From Archivesica marissinica (lineage: Eukaryota > Mollusca > Bivalvia > Venerida > Vesicomyidae), in the NCBI GenBank assembly GCA_014843695.1, contig CM026391.1, positions 39,726,768-39,790,767 of the forward strand: a DNA stretch of 64,000 nucleotides, in the 5' to 3' direction. The translations under genes and the position numbers were made by a program. How positions within the stretch are numbered: position 1 is the stretch's first letter; each line of letters starts with the position of its first letter. The notes under the pieces are model-generated. The model ran no database searches, was not told the DNA's origin, and worked only from the letters and a program-made list of their open reading frames with translations. Shown here piece by piece: positions 31,737 through 45,300 of the stretch.

Positions 31737-32650
31737 AATGAATGGTGTTTTACGGCGCATCAACATCTAAGGTCATGTAGCGCGCATTAAAGTTATGTTT
31801 ATTGTCGAGTGTATGAAATAAAATTCTATATAAGTAAAAATTAATACTAAGAAGTTATAAAGACGTAAGATTAATTACAGGTAATATATGAATGAATGAT
31901 TACTACAAAGGCATGATTAACAATTGATATCACAGCTTATTGTAAATTCCTATTGCCTTGATAAATGATATGATGGACTCTACTCTGATAGAGTCGAAGA
32001 GTTTTTTAATGTTGTCCACATTGTAGTACTGCAACCGGATTGGTTGAAGGTCAACACAGTGTATTAAGATATGCTCCACCGTGTATAGAGTATTGCATGG
32101 GATACATTCTGGTGCATCATCTCGTGACAACAGCCATGAATGTGATATTCGAGAATGACCAATCCTGAGACGGGCAAGAATGACTTCTTCTCGACGAATA
32201 GGCCTGTAAATTGGGCACCATTCGCCAAGTGTTGGTTTGACCGAATGAAGTTTGTTAAAAATTTCACCATCCCATTGGGCCTGCCAAGAGGATTGAATTA
32301 AGGTAAGAATTGTAGATTTAAAATCGGTATAACACACTTTAATCCTAGAAATTGATAATGACAAAGCCAGCTTTGCATTCTGGTCAGCCATTTCATTACC
32401 GTTTATTCCCATATGACTCGGAAGCCAGCAGAACACAAATGTATTTGTTTCAGAAAGGGAAGAAATCCTTTCAAGCAAAGTACAAACAATAGGATTTTCA
32501 AACTTTTCATAATACAAAGCCTGTAAAACAGACAAGGAATCAGAGAAAATGATATATTGAACATAGTGTGATTCCACTGCAAGATCTAGAGCGAGATCTA
32601 TGGCCTTCAGTTCGGCAGAGAAAATTGAGGACTTGTATAGGATGTTACAT
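31737..32650 (-). mobile_element. 5'-truncated LINE (I/Jockey group), RNase H end and 3' UTR
   Basis: The minus-strand frame from about 32647 to the stop at 31930 begins in a ribonuclease H domain: SAELKAIDLAL supplies the catalytic Glu, FSDSLSVLQAL the Asp, and LPSHMGINGNEMADQNAK the terminal His/Asp region. A cysteine-histidine segment (CIPCNTLYTVEHILIHC) follows. This order is typical of I-group LINEs such as I, Nimb or Ingi. The 3' UTR runs to about 31737, ending gttgatgcgccgtaaaacac. Reverse transcriptase and endonuclease are missing by 5' truncation, the usual fate of LINE copies. Confidence 0.75.
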
Positions 32651-33146
32651 GAGTGGTGATTTCATACCATATTCTATGAAACAAGTTTTGCTATTAAGCG
32701 AGCCTTTTAATGAAATCATGTGTTTTATCACATTACCGTAGCGCTCGTTTTAATAAATAACGTTGCTACTTTCATTTTGGCGCCAAGTGTCAGCGCAAAT
32801 AGTAATGATGTCACTACACAAAGCAGCGTTATATTTATGTTTTATACAGCCTTATAATTGTGTCGAGTTTCTTTTTAATCGTAGTTTGGCTTACCATTAA
32901 CGTTATGTACCACTTCAAATGGAAATATGCATACTTTAAAGTTTAATTTACAAATTATAAGAATTATTCTCTCCACCATTCAGAATCCTAATGGTGTTAT
33001 TACACGTGTGTACATATAAGAAATTATGAGATGGTGTTATTACACTGAATACAAGCAGTGATAAAAATAAATATACATTGGTAGACTGGTAGCTTTAATA
33101 CAACAAGTTCATAGTGATTCATAGGATTGATTTTGTTTACATAGAT
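32651..33146. other. intergenic or 3' UTR of the minus-strand gene
   Basis: No gene was recognised. The part next to 33147 could be the 3' UTR of the candidate minus-strand exon. A 20-bp phrase around ggtgttattaca is present twice (about 32992 and 33033). Confidence 0.4.
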
Positions 33147-33293
33147 CTATCTGTTCTTCAATGCTTGAGGTCTCTCAGGTTTGCGCAGGAAGTTTTCCCC
33201 ATACCCCTGGTCCGGTTCATTCAGAGGTACACTCTCGGATAGCAGCTCGGCAAACGTAAGAAGGTCAAAACCTGCCTTCCATTCTTGTGACCA
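33147..33293 (-). CDS. candidate terminal coding exon of an unidentified gene
   Basis: On the minus strand a good 3' splice site (tattttattgtag, ending at 33294) is followed by 48 sense codons and a TAG at 33147-33149. The peptide starts WSQEWKAGFDLLTF, continues AELLSESVPLNEPDQ and ends LRKPERPQALKNR. Composition and codon use look coding (mixed acidic and basic, no low complexity), unlike the flanks. A possible poly(A) signal attaaa lies downstream on the same strand near 33092-33097. I do not recognise the protein. The exon sits about 30 bp from the edge of the 37-bp array, so that array would lie in the preceding intron. It could still be a chance open stretch, but the splice site, phase and stop fit together. 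Confidence 0.5.
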   Translation of the reverse strand, partial: WSQEWKAGFDLLTFAELLSESVPLNEPDQGYGENFLRKPERPQALKNR

Positions 33294-33323
33294 CTACAAT
33301 AAAATAACCAATAGGGCATAAAT

Positions 33324-36300
33324 ACACCACAAAATGTGTGCTTGACTGGAACAGATAGATACACCACAAAATGTGTGCTTGGCTGGAACAGATAGATACT
33401 CCACAAAATGTGTGCTTGACTGGACCAGATAGATACTCCACAAAATGTGTGCTTAACTGGACCAGATAGATACTCCACAAAGTGTGTACTTGGCTGGAAC
33501 AGATAGATACACCACAACATGTGTGCTTGACTGGACCAGATAGATACTCCACAAAATGTGTGCTTGGCTGGAACAGATAGATACTCCACAAAGTGTGTGC
33601 TTGGCTGGAACAGATAGATACTCCACAAAGTGTGTGCTTGGCTGGAACAGATAGATACTCCACAAAATGTGTGCTTGGCTGGAACAGATAGATACTCCAC
33701 AAAATGTCTGCTTGGCTGGAACAGATAGATACTCCACAAAATGTGTGCTTGGCTGGAACAGATAGATACTCCACAAAGTGTGTGCTTGGCTGGAACAGAT
33801 AGATACTCCACAAAGTGTGTGCTTGGCTGGAACAGATAGATACTCCACAAAATGTGTGCTTGGCTGGAACACTCCACAACATGTGTGCTTGGCTGGAACA
33901 GATAGATACTCCACAAAATGTGTGCTTGGCTGGAACAGATAGATACTCCACAAAATGTGTGCTTGGCTGGAACAGATATATACTCCACAAAATGTGTGCT
34001 TGGCTGGAACAGATAGATACTCCACAAAATGTGTGCTTGGCTGGAACAGATATATACTCCACAAAATGTGTGCTTGACTGGAACAGATAGATACTCCACA
34101 AAGTGTGTGCTTGGCTGGAACAGATAGATACTCCACAAAATGTGTGCTTGGCTGGAACACTCCACAACATGTGTGCTTGGCTGGAACAGAGAGATACTCC
34201 ACAAAATGTGTGCTTGGCTGGAACAGATAGATACTCCACAAAATGTGTGCTTGACTGGACCAGATAGATACTCCACAAAGTGTGTGCTTGGAAGGAACAG
34301 ATAGATACACCACAAAATGTGTGCTTGACTGGACCAGATAGATACTCCACAAAATGTGTGCTTGGCTGGAACAGATAGATACTCCACAAAGTGTGTGCTT
34401 GGCTGGAACAGATAGATACTCCACAAAGTGTGTGCTTGGCTGGAACAGATAGATACACCACAAAGTATGTGCTTGGCTGGAACAGATAGATACTCGACAA
34501 AATGTGTGCTTGGCTGGAACAGAGAGATACTCCACAAAATGTGTGCTTGACTGGAACAGATAGATACTCCACAAAATGTGTGCTTGACTGGAACAGATAG
34601 ATACACCACAGAGTGTGTGCTTGGCTGGAACAGATAGATACTCCACAAAATGTGTGCTTGACTGGAACAGATAGATACTCCACAAAATGTGTGCTTGACT
34701 GGAACAGATAGATACACCACAGAGTGTGTGGTTGGCTGGAACAGATAGATACTCCACAAAATGTGTGCTTGACTGGAACAGATAGATACTCCACAAAATG
34801 TGTGCTTGGCTGGAACAGATAGATACTCCACAAAATGTGTGCTTGGCTGGAACAGATAGATACACCACAGAGTGTGTGCTTGGCTGGAACAGATAGATAC
34901 TCCACAAAATGTGTGCTTGGCTGGAACAGATAGATACTCCACACAATGTGTGTTTGACTGGAACAGATAGATGCTCCACAAAGTGTGTGCTTGGCTGGAA
35001 CAGATAGATACTCCACAAAGTGTGTGCTTGGCTGGAACATATAGATACACCACAAAGTGTGTGCTTGGCTGGAACAGATAGATACTCCACAAAATGTGTG
35101 CTTGGCTGGAACAGATAGATACTCCACATGTGTGTTGTGGGTTCAATGTGTGTTTGACTGGAACAGATAGATGCTCCACAAAGTGTGTGCTTGGCTGGAA
35201 CAGATAGATACTCCACAAAGTGTGTGCTTGGCTGGAACATATAGATACACCACAAAGTGTGTGCTTGGCTGGAACAGATAGATACTCCACAAAATGTGTG
35301 CTTGGCTGGAACAGATAGATACTCCACACAATGTGTGTTTGACTGGAACAGATAGATGCTCCACAAAGTGTGTGCTTGGCTGGAACAGATAGATACTCCA
35401 CAAAGTGTGTGCTTGGCTGGAACATATAGATACACCACAAAGTGTGTGCTTGGCTGGAACAGATAGATACTCCACAAAATGTGTGCTTGGCTGGAACAGA
35501 TAGATACTCCACAAAATGTGTGCTTGGCTGGAACAGATAGATACTCCACAAAGTTTGTGCTTGGTTGGAACAGATAGATACTCCACAAAATGTGTGCTTG
35601 GCTGGAACAGATAGATACTCCACAAAATGTGTGCTTGGCTGGAACAGAGAGATACTCCACAAAATGTGTGCTTGGCTGGAACAGATAGATACTCCACAAA
35701 ATGTGTGCTTGGCTGGAACAGATAGATACTCCACAAAGTGTGTGCTTGGCTGGAACAGATAGATACACCACAAAATGTGTGCTTGACTGGACCAGATAGA
35801 TACTCCACAAAATGTGTGCTTGGCTGGAACAGATAGATACTCCACAAAGTGTGTGCTTGGCTGGAACAGATAGATACTCCACAAAGTGTGTGCTTGGCTG
35901 GAACAGATAGATACACCACAAAGTATGTGCTTGGCTGGAACAGATAGATACTCGACAAAATGTGTGCTTGGCTGGAACAGAGAGATACTCCACAAAATGT
36001 GTGCTTGACTGGAACAGATAGATACTCCACAAAATGTGTGCTTGACTGGAACAGATAGATACACCACAGAGTGTGTGCTTGGCTGGAACAGATAGATACT
36101 CCACAAAATGTGTGCTTGACTGGAACAGATAGATACTCCACAAAATGTGTGCTTGACTGGAACAGATAGATACACCACAGAGTGTGTGGTTGTCTGGAAC
36201 AGATAGATACTCCACAAAATGTGTGCTTGACTGGAACAGATAGATACTCCACAAAATGTGTGCTTGGCTGGAACAGATAGATACTCCACAAAATGTGTGC

Positions 36301-39300
36301 TTGGCTGGAACAGATAGATACACCACAGAGTGTGTGCTTGGCTGGAACAGATAGATACTCCACAAAATGTGTGCTTGACTGGACCAGATAGATACTCCAC
36401 AAAATGTGGACTTGACCAGATAGATACTCGACAAAATGTGTGCTTGACTGGACCAGATAGATACTCCACAAAATGTGGACTGGACCAGAGAGATACTCCA
36501 CAAAATGTGTGTTTGACTGGACCAGATAGATACTCCACAAAATGTGGACTGGACCAGATAGATACTCCACAAGGTGTGTGCTTGGCTGGAACAGATAGAT
36601 ACTCCACAAAGTGTGTGCTTGGCTGGAACAGAGAGATACTCCACAAAATGTGTGCTTGACTGGAACAGATAGATACTCCACAAAATGTGTGCTTGGCTGG
36701 AACAGATAGATACACCACAAAATGTGTGCTTGACTGGACCAGATAGATACTCCATAAAATGTGTGCTTGGCTGGACCACTCCACAAAATGTGTGCTTGAC
36801 TGGAACAGAGAGATACTCCACAAAATGTTTGCTTGGCTCGAACAGAGAGATACTCCACAACATGTGTGCTTGACTGGGACAGATAGATACTCCACAAAAT
36901 GTGTGCTTGGCTGGAACAGATAGATACTCCACAAAATGTGTGCCTGGCTGGAACAGATAGATACTCCACAAAATGTGTGCTTGGCTGGAACAGAGAGATA
37001 CTCCACAAAATGTGTGCTTGACTGGACCAGAGAGATACTCCACAAAATGTGTGCTTGACTGGAACAGATAGATACACCACAAAATGTGTGCTTGACTGGA
37101 CCAGATAGATACTCCACAAAATGTGGTTTCGACCAGATAGATACTCCACAAAATGTGTGCTTGACTGGACCAGATAGATACTCCACAAAATGTGGATTGG
37201 ATCAGAGAGATACTCCACAAAATGTGTGTTTGACTGGACCAGATAAATACTCCACAAATTGTGGACTGGATCAGATAGATACTCCACAAAATGTGTGCTT
37301 GACTGGACCAGAGAGATACTCCACAAAATGTGTGCTTGGCTGGAACAGATAGATACTCCACAAAATGTGTGCTTGACTGGAACAGATAGATACACCACAA
37401 AATGTGTGCTTGACTGGACCAGATAGATACTCCACAAAATGTGGTTTTCGACCAGATAGATACTCCACAAAATGTGTGCTTGACTGGAACAGAGAGATAC
37501 TCCACAAAATGTGTGCTTGACTGGGACAGATAGATACTCCACAAAGTGTGTGCTTGGCTGGACCAGATAGATACTCCACAAAATGTGTGCTTGACTGGAC
37601 CAGATAGATACTCCACAAAATGTGTGCTTGGCTGGAACACTCCACACAATGTGTGCTTGACTGGAACAGAGAGATACTCCACAAAATGTGTGCTTGGCTG
37701 GAACAGATAGATACTCCACAAAATGTGTGCTTGACTGGAACAGATAGATACACCACAAAGTGTGTGCTTGGCTGGAACAGATAGATACTCCACAAAATGT
37801 GTGCTTGGCTGGAACAGAGAGATACTCCACAAAATGTGTGCTTGACTGGAACAGATAGATACTCCACAAAATGTGTGCTTGACTGGAACAGATAGATACA
37901 CCACAAAATGTGTGCTTGACTGGACCAGATAGATACTCCACAAAGTGTGTGCTTGACTGGACCAGATAGATACTCCACAAAGTGTGTGCTTGGCTGGAAC
38001 AGATAGATACTCCACAAAATGTGTGCTTGGCTGGAACAGATAGATACTCCACAAAGTGTGTGCTTGGCTGGAACAGATAGATACTCCACAAAATGTGTGC
38101 TTGGCTGGAACAGAGAGATACTCCACAAAATGATTGCTTGACTGGACCAGATAGATACTCCACAAAATGTGTGCTTGACTGGACCAGATAGATACTCCAC
38201 AAAATGTGGACTGGCCCAGAGAGATACTCCACAAAATGTGTGCTTGACTGGACCAGATAGATACTCCACAAAATGTGGACTGGACCAGATAGATACTCCA
38301 CAAAATGTGTGCTTGGCTGGAACAGATAGATACTCCACAAAGTGGTGCTTGGCTGGAACAGATAGGTATTCCACAAAATGTGTGCTTGACTGGAACAGAT
38401 AGATACTCCACAAAATGTGTGATTGGCTGGAACAGATAGATACTCCACAAAGTGTGTGCTTGGCTGGAACAGATAGATACTCCATAAAATGTGTGCTTGG
38501 CTGGACCACTCCACAAAATGTGTGCTTGACTGGAACAGAGAGATACTCCACAAAATGTTTGCTTGGCTCGAACAGAGAGATACTCCACAACATGTGTGCT
38601 TGACTGGGACAGATAGATACTCCACAAAGTGTGTGCTTGGCTGGAACAGATAGATACTCCACAAAATGTGTGCCTGGCTGGAACAGATAGATACTCCACA
38701 AAATGTGTGCTTGGCTGGAACAGAGAGATACTCCACAAAATGTGTGCTTGACTGGACCAGAGAGATACTCCACAAAATGTGTGCTTGACTGGAACAGATA
38801 GATACACCACAAAATGTGTGCTTGACTGGACCAGATAGATACTCCACAAAATGTGGTTTCGACCAGATAGATACTCCACAAAATGTGTGCTTGACTGGAC
38901 CAGATAGATACTCCACAAAATGTGGATTGGACCAGAGAGATACTCCACAAAATGTGTGTTTGACTGGACCAGATAGATACTCCACAAATTGTGGACTGGA
39001 TCAGATAGATACTCCACAAAGTGTGTGCTTGGCTGGAACAGATAGATACTCCACAAAGTGTGTGCTTGGCTGAAACAGAGAGATACTCCACAAAATGTGT
39101 GCTTGGCTGGAACAGATAGATACTCCACAAAATGTGTGCTTGACTGGAACAGATAGATACACCACAAAATGTGTGCTTGACTGGACCAGATAGATACTCC
39201 ACAAAATGTGGTTTCGACCAGATAGATACTCCACAAAATGTGTGCTTGACTGGAACAGAGAGATACTCCACAAAATGTGTGCTTGACTGGGACAGATAGA

Positions 39301-42300
39301 TACTCCACAAAGTGTGTGCTTGGCTGGACCAGATAGATACTCCACAAAATGTGTGCTTGACTGGACCAGATAGATACTCCACAAAATGTGTGCTTGGCTG
39401 GAACACTCCACAAAATGTGTGCTTGACTGGAACAGAGAGATACTCCACAAAATGTGTGCTTGGCTGGAACAGATAGATACTCCACAAAATGTGTGCTTGG
39501 CTGGAACAGATAGATACTCCACAAAATGTGTGCTTGGCTGGAACAGAGAGATACTCCACAAAATGTGTGCTTGGTTGGAACAGAGAGATACTCCACAAAA
39601 TGTGTGCTTGACTGGAACAGAGAGATACTCCACAAAATGTGTGCTTGGCTGGAACAGATAGATACTCCACAAAATGTGTGCTTGGCTGGAACAGATAGAT
39701 ACTCCACAAAATGTGTGCTTGGCTGGAACAGAGAGATACTCCACAAAATGTGTGCTTGACTGGAACAGATAGATACTCCACAAAATGTGTGCTTGGCTGG
39801 AACACTCCACAAAATGTGTGCTTGACTGGAACAGAGAGATACTCCACAAAATGTGTGCTTGGCTGGAACAGAGAGATACTCCACAAAATGTGTGCTTGGT
39901 TGGAACAGAGAGATACTCCACAAAATGTGTGCTTGACTGGAACAGATAGATACTCCACAAAGTGTGTGCTTGACTGGAACAGATAGATACTCCACAAAAT
40001 GTGTGCTTGACTGGAACAGATAGATACACCACAAAATGTGAGCTTGGCTGGAACAGATAGATACTCCACAAAATGTGTGCTTGGCTGGAACAGATAGATA
40101 CTCCACAAAATGTGTGCTTGGCTGGAACAGAGAGATACTCCACAAAATGTGTGCTTGACTGGACCAGATAGATACTCCACAAAATGTGGTTTCGACCAGA
40201 TAGATACTCCACAAAATGTGTGTTTGACTGGACCAGATAGATACTCCACAAAATGTGGACTGGACTAGAGAGATACTTCACAAAATGTGTGTTTGACTGG
40301 ACCAGATAGATACTCCACAAATTGTGGACTGGACCAGATAGATACTCCACAAAGTGTGTGCTTGGCTGGAACAGATAGATACTCCACAAAGTGTGTGCTT
40401 GGCTGAAACAGAGAGATACTCCACAAAATGTGTGCTTGACTGGAACAGATAGATACTCCACAAAGTATGTGCTTGACTGGAACAGATAGATACTCCACAA
40501 AATGTGTGCTTGGCTGGAACAGATAGATACACCACAAAATGTGTGCTTGACTGGACCAGATAGATACTCCACAAAATGTGTGCTTGACTGGAACAGAGAG
40601 ATACTCCACAAAATGTGTGCTTGACTGGACCAGATAGATACTCCACAAAATGTGTGCTTGACTGGACCAGATAGATACTCCACAAAATGTGTGCTTGACT
40701 GGACCAGATAGATACTCCACAAAGTGTGTGCTTGACTGGACCAGATAGATACTCCACAAAATGTGTGCTTGACTGGACCAGATAGATACTCCACAAAATG
40801 TGTGCTTGGCTGGAACAGATAGATACTTCACAAAGTGTGTGCTTGGCTGGAACAGATAGATACTCCACAAAATGTGTGCTTGACTGGAACCGAGAGACAC
40901 ACCACAAAGTGTGTGCTTGGCTGGAACAGATAGATACACCACAAAGTGTGTGCTTGGCTGGAACAGATAGATACACCACAAAGTGTGTGCTTGGCTGGAA
41001 CAGATAGATACACCACAAAGTGTTTGCTTGGCTGGAACAGATAGATACTCCACAAAATGTGTGCTTGGCTGGAACAGAGAGATACTCCACAAAATGTGTG
41101 CTTGACTGGAACAGATAGATACTCCACAAAATGTGTGCTTGACTGGAACAGATAGATACACCACAAAATGTGTGCTTGACTGGACCAGATAGATACTCCA
41201 CAAAGTGTGTGCTTGACTGGACCAGATAGATACTCCACAAAGTGTGTGCTTGGCTGGAACAGATAGATACTCCACAAAATGTGTGCTTGGCTGGAACAGA
41301 TAGATACTCCACAAAGTGTGTGCTTGGCTGGAACAGATAGATACTCCACAAAATGTGTGCTTGGCTGGAACAGAGAGATACTCCACAAAATGTTTGCTTG
41401 ACTGGACCAGATAGATACTCCACAAAATGTGTGCTTGACTGGACCAGATAGATACTCCACAAAATGTGGACTGGACCAGAGAGATACTCCACAAAATGTG
41501 TGCTTGACTGGACCAGATAGATACTCCACAAAATGTGGACTGGACCAGATAGATACTCCACAAAATGTGTGCTTGGCTGGAACAGATAGATACTCCACAA
41601 AATGTGTGCTTGACTGGAACAGATAGATACTCCACAAAATGTGTGATTGGCTGGAACAGATAGATACTCCACAAAGTGTGTGCTTGGCTGGAACAGATAG
41701 ATACTCCACAAAATGTGTGCTTGGCTGGAACAGATAGATACTCCACAAAGTGGTGCTTGGCTGGAACAGATAGGTATTCCACAAAATGTGTGCTTGACTG
41801 GAACAGATAGATACTCCACAAAATGTGTGCTTGGCTGGAACAGATAGATACTCCACAAAGTGGTGCTTGGCTGGAACAGATAGGTATTCCACAAAATGTG
41901 TGCTTGACTGGAAGAGAGAGATACTCCACAACATGTGTGCTTGACTGGGACAGATAGATACTCCACAAAGTGTGTGCTTGGCTGGAACAGATAGATACTC
42001 CACAAAATGTGTGCCTGGCTGGAACAGATAGATACTCCACAAAATGTGTGCTTGGCTGGAACAGAGAGATACTCCACAAAATGTGTGCTTGACTGGACCA
42101 GAGAGATACTCCACAAAATGTGTGCTTGACTGGACCAGATAGATACTCCACAAAATGTGGTTTCAACCAGATAGATACTCCACAAAATGTGTGCTTGACT
42201 GGACCAGATAGATACTCCACAAAATGTGGATTGGACCAGAGAGATACTCCACAAAATGTGTGTTTGACTGGACCAGATAGATACTCCACAATTTGTGGAC

Positions 42301-45300
42301 TGGATCAGATAGATACTCCACAAAGTGTGTGCTTGGCTGGAACAGATAGATACTCCACAAAGTGTGTGCTTGGCTGAAACAGAGAGATACTCCACAAAAT
42401 GTGTGCTTGGCTGGAACAGATAGATACTCCACAAAATGTGTGCTTGACTGGAACAGATAGATACACCACAAAATGTGTGCTTGACTGGACCAGATAGATA
42501 CTCCACAAAATGTGGTTTCGACCAGATAGATACTCCACAAAATGTGTGCTTGACTGGAACAGAGAGATACTCCACAAAATGTGTGCTTGACTGGACAGAT
42601 AGATACTCCACAAAGTGTGTGCTTGGCTGGACCAGATAGATACTCCACAAAATGTGTGCTTGACTGGACCAGATAGATACTCCACAAAATGTGTGCTTGG
42701 ACTAGAAGATACTCCACAAAATGTGTGCTTGACTGGAACAGAGAGATACTCCACAAAATGTGTGCTTGGCTGGAACAGATAGATACTCCACAAAATGTGT
42801 GCTTGGCTGGAACAGATAGATACTCCACAAAATGTGTGCTTGGCTGGAACACTCCACAAAATGTGTGCTTGACTGGAACAGAGAGATACTCCACAAAATG
42901 TGTGCTTGGCTGGAACTGGAACAGATAGATACTCCACAAAATGTGTGCTTGACTGGAACAGATAGATACTCCACAAAATGTGTGCTTGGCTGGAACAGAT
43001 AGATACTCCACAAAATGTGTGCTTGGCTGGAACAGATAGATACTCCACAAAATGTGTGCTTGGCTGGAACAGAGAGATACTCCACAAAATGTGTGCTTGG
43101 CTGGAACAGATAGATACTCCACAAAGTGTGTGCTTGGCTGGAACAGATAGATACTCCACAAAATGTGTGCTTGGCTGGAACACTCCACAAAATGTGTGCT
43201 TGACTGGAACAGAGAGATACTCCACAAAATGTGTGCTTGGCTGGAACAGATAGATACTCCACAAAATGTGTGCTTGGCTGGAACAGATAGATACTCCACA
43301 AAGTGTGTGCTTGGCTGGAACAGATAGATACTCCACAAAATGTGTGCTTGGCTGGAACAGAGAGATACTCCACAAAATGTGTGCTTGACTGGAACAGAGA
43401 GATACTCCACAAAATGTGTGCTTGACTGGAACAGATAGATACTCCACAAAGTGTGTGCTTGACTGGAACAGATAGATACTCCACAAAATGTGTGCTTGAC
43501 TGGAACAGATAGATACACCACAAAATGTGTGCTTGGCTGGAACAGATAGATACTCCACAAAATGTGTGCTTGACTGGAACAGATAGATACTCCACAAAAT
43601 GTGTGCTTGGCTGGAACAGAGAGATACTCCACAAAATGTGTGCTTGACTGGACCAGATAGATACTCCACAAAATGTGGTTTCGACCAGATAGATACTCCA
43701 CAAAATGTGTGTTTGACTGGACCAGATAGATACTCCACAAAATGTGGACTGGACTAGAGAGATACTTCACAAAATGTGTGTTTGACTGGACCAGATAGAT
43801 ACTCCACAAATTGTGGACTGGNNNNNNNNNNNNNNNNNNNNNNNNNNNNNNNNNNNNNNNNNNNNNNNNNNNNNNNNNNNNNNNNNNNNNNNNNNNNNNN
43901 NNNNNNNNNNNNNNNNNNNNNNNNNNNNNNNNNNNNNNNNNNNNNNNNNNNNNNNNNNNNNNNNNNNNNNNNNNNNNNNNNNNNNNNNNNNNNNNNNNNN
44001 NNNNNNNNNNNNNNNNNNNNNNNNNNNNNNNNNNNNNNNNNNNNNNNNNNNNNNNNNNNNNNNNNNNNNNNNNNNNNNNNNNNNNNNNNNNNNNNNNNNN
44101 NNNNNNNNNNNNNNNNNNNNNNNNNNNNNNNNNNNNNNNNNNNNNNNNNNNNNNNNNNNNNNNNNNNNNNNNNNNNNNNNNNNNNNNNNNNNNNNNNNNN
44201 NNNNNNNNNNNNNNNNNNNNNNNNNNNNNNNNNNNNNNNNNNNNNNNNNNNNNNNNNNNNNNNNNNNNNNNNNNNNNNNNNNNNNNNNNNNNNNNNNNNN
44301 NNNNNNNNNNNNNNNNNNNNNNNNNNNNNNNNNNNNNNNNNNNNNNNNNNNNNNNNNNNNNNNNNNNNNNNNNNNNNNNNNNNNNNNNNNNNNNNNNNNN
44401 NNNNNNNNNNNNNNNNNNNNNNNNNNNNNNNNNNNNNNNNNNNNNNNNNNNNNNNNNNNNNNNNNNNNNNNNNNNNNNNNNNNNNNNNNNNNNNNNNNNN
44501 NNNNNNNNNNNNNNNNNNNNNNNNNNNNNNNNNNNNNNNNNNNNNNNNNNNNNNNNNNNNNNNNNNNNNNNNNNNNNNNNNNNNNNNNNNNNNNNNNNNN
44601 NNNNNNNNNNNNNNNNNNNNNNNNNNNNNNNNNNNNNNNNNNNNNNNNNNNNNNNNNNNNNNNNNNNNNNNNNNNNNNNNNNNNNNNNNNNNNNNNNNNN
44701 NNNNNNNNNNNNNNNNNNNNNNNNNNNNNNNNNNNNNNNNNNNNNNNNNNNNNNNNNNNNNNNNNNNNNNNNNNNNNNNNNNNNNNNNNNNNNNNNNNNN
44801 NNNNNNNNNNNNNNNNNNNNNCTCCACAAAATGTGTGCTTGGCTGGAACAGAGAGATACTCCACAAAATGTGTGCTTGACTGGACCAGATAGATACTCCA
44901 CAAAATGTGGTTTCGACCAGATAGATACTCCACAAAATGTGTGTTTGACTGGACCAGATAGATACTCCACAAAATGTGGACTGGACTAGAGAGATACTTC
45001 ACAAAATGTGTGTTTGACTGGACCAGATAGATACTCCACAAATTGTGGACTGGACCAGATAGATACTCCACAAAGTGTGTGCTTGGCTGGAACAGATAGA
45101 TACTCCACAAAGTGTGTGCTTGGCTGAAACAGAGAGATACTCCACAAAATGTGTGCTTGACTGGAACAGATAGATACTCCACAAAGTATGTGCTTGACTG
45201 GAACAGATAGATACTCCACAAAATGTGTGCTTGGCTGGAACAGATAGATACACCACAAAATGTGTGCTTGACTGGACCAGATAGATACTCCACAAAATGT

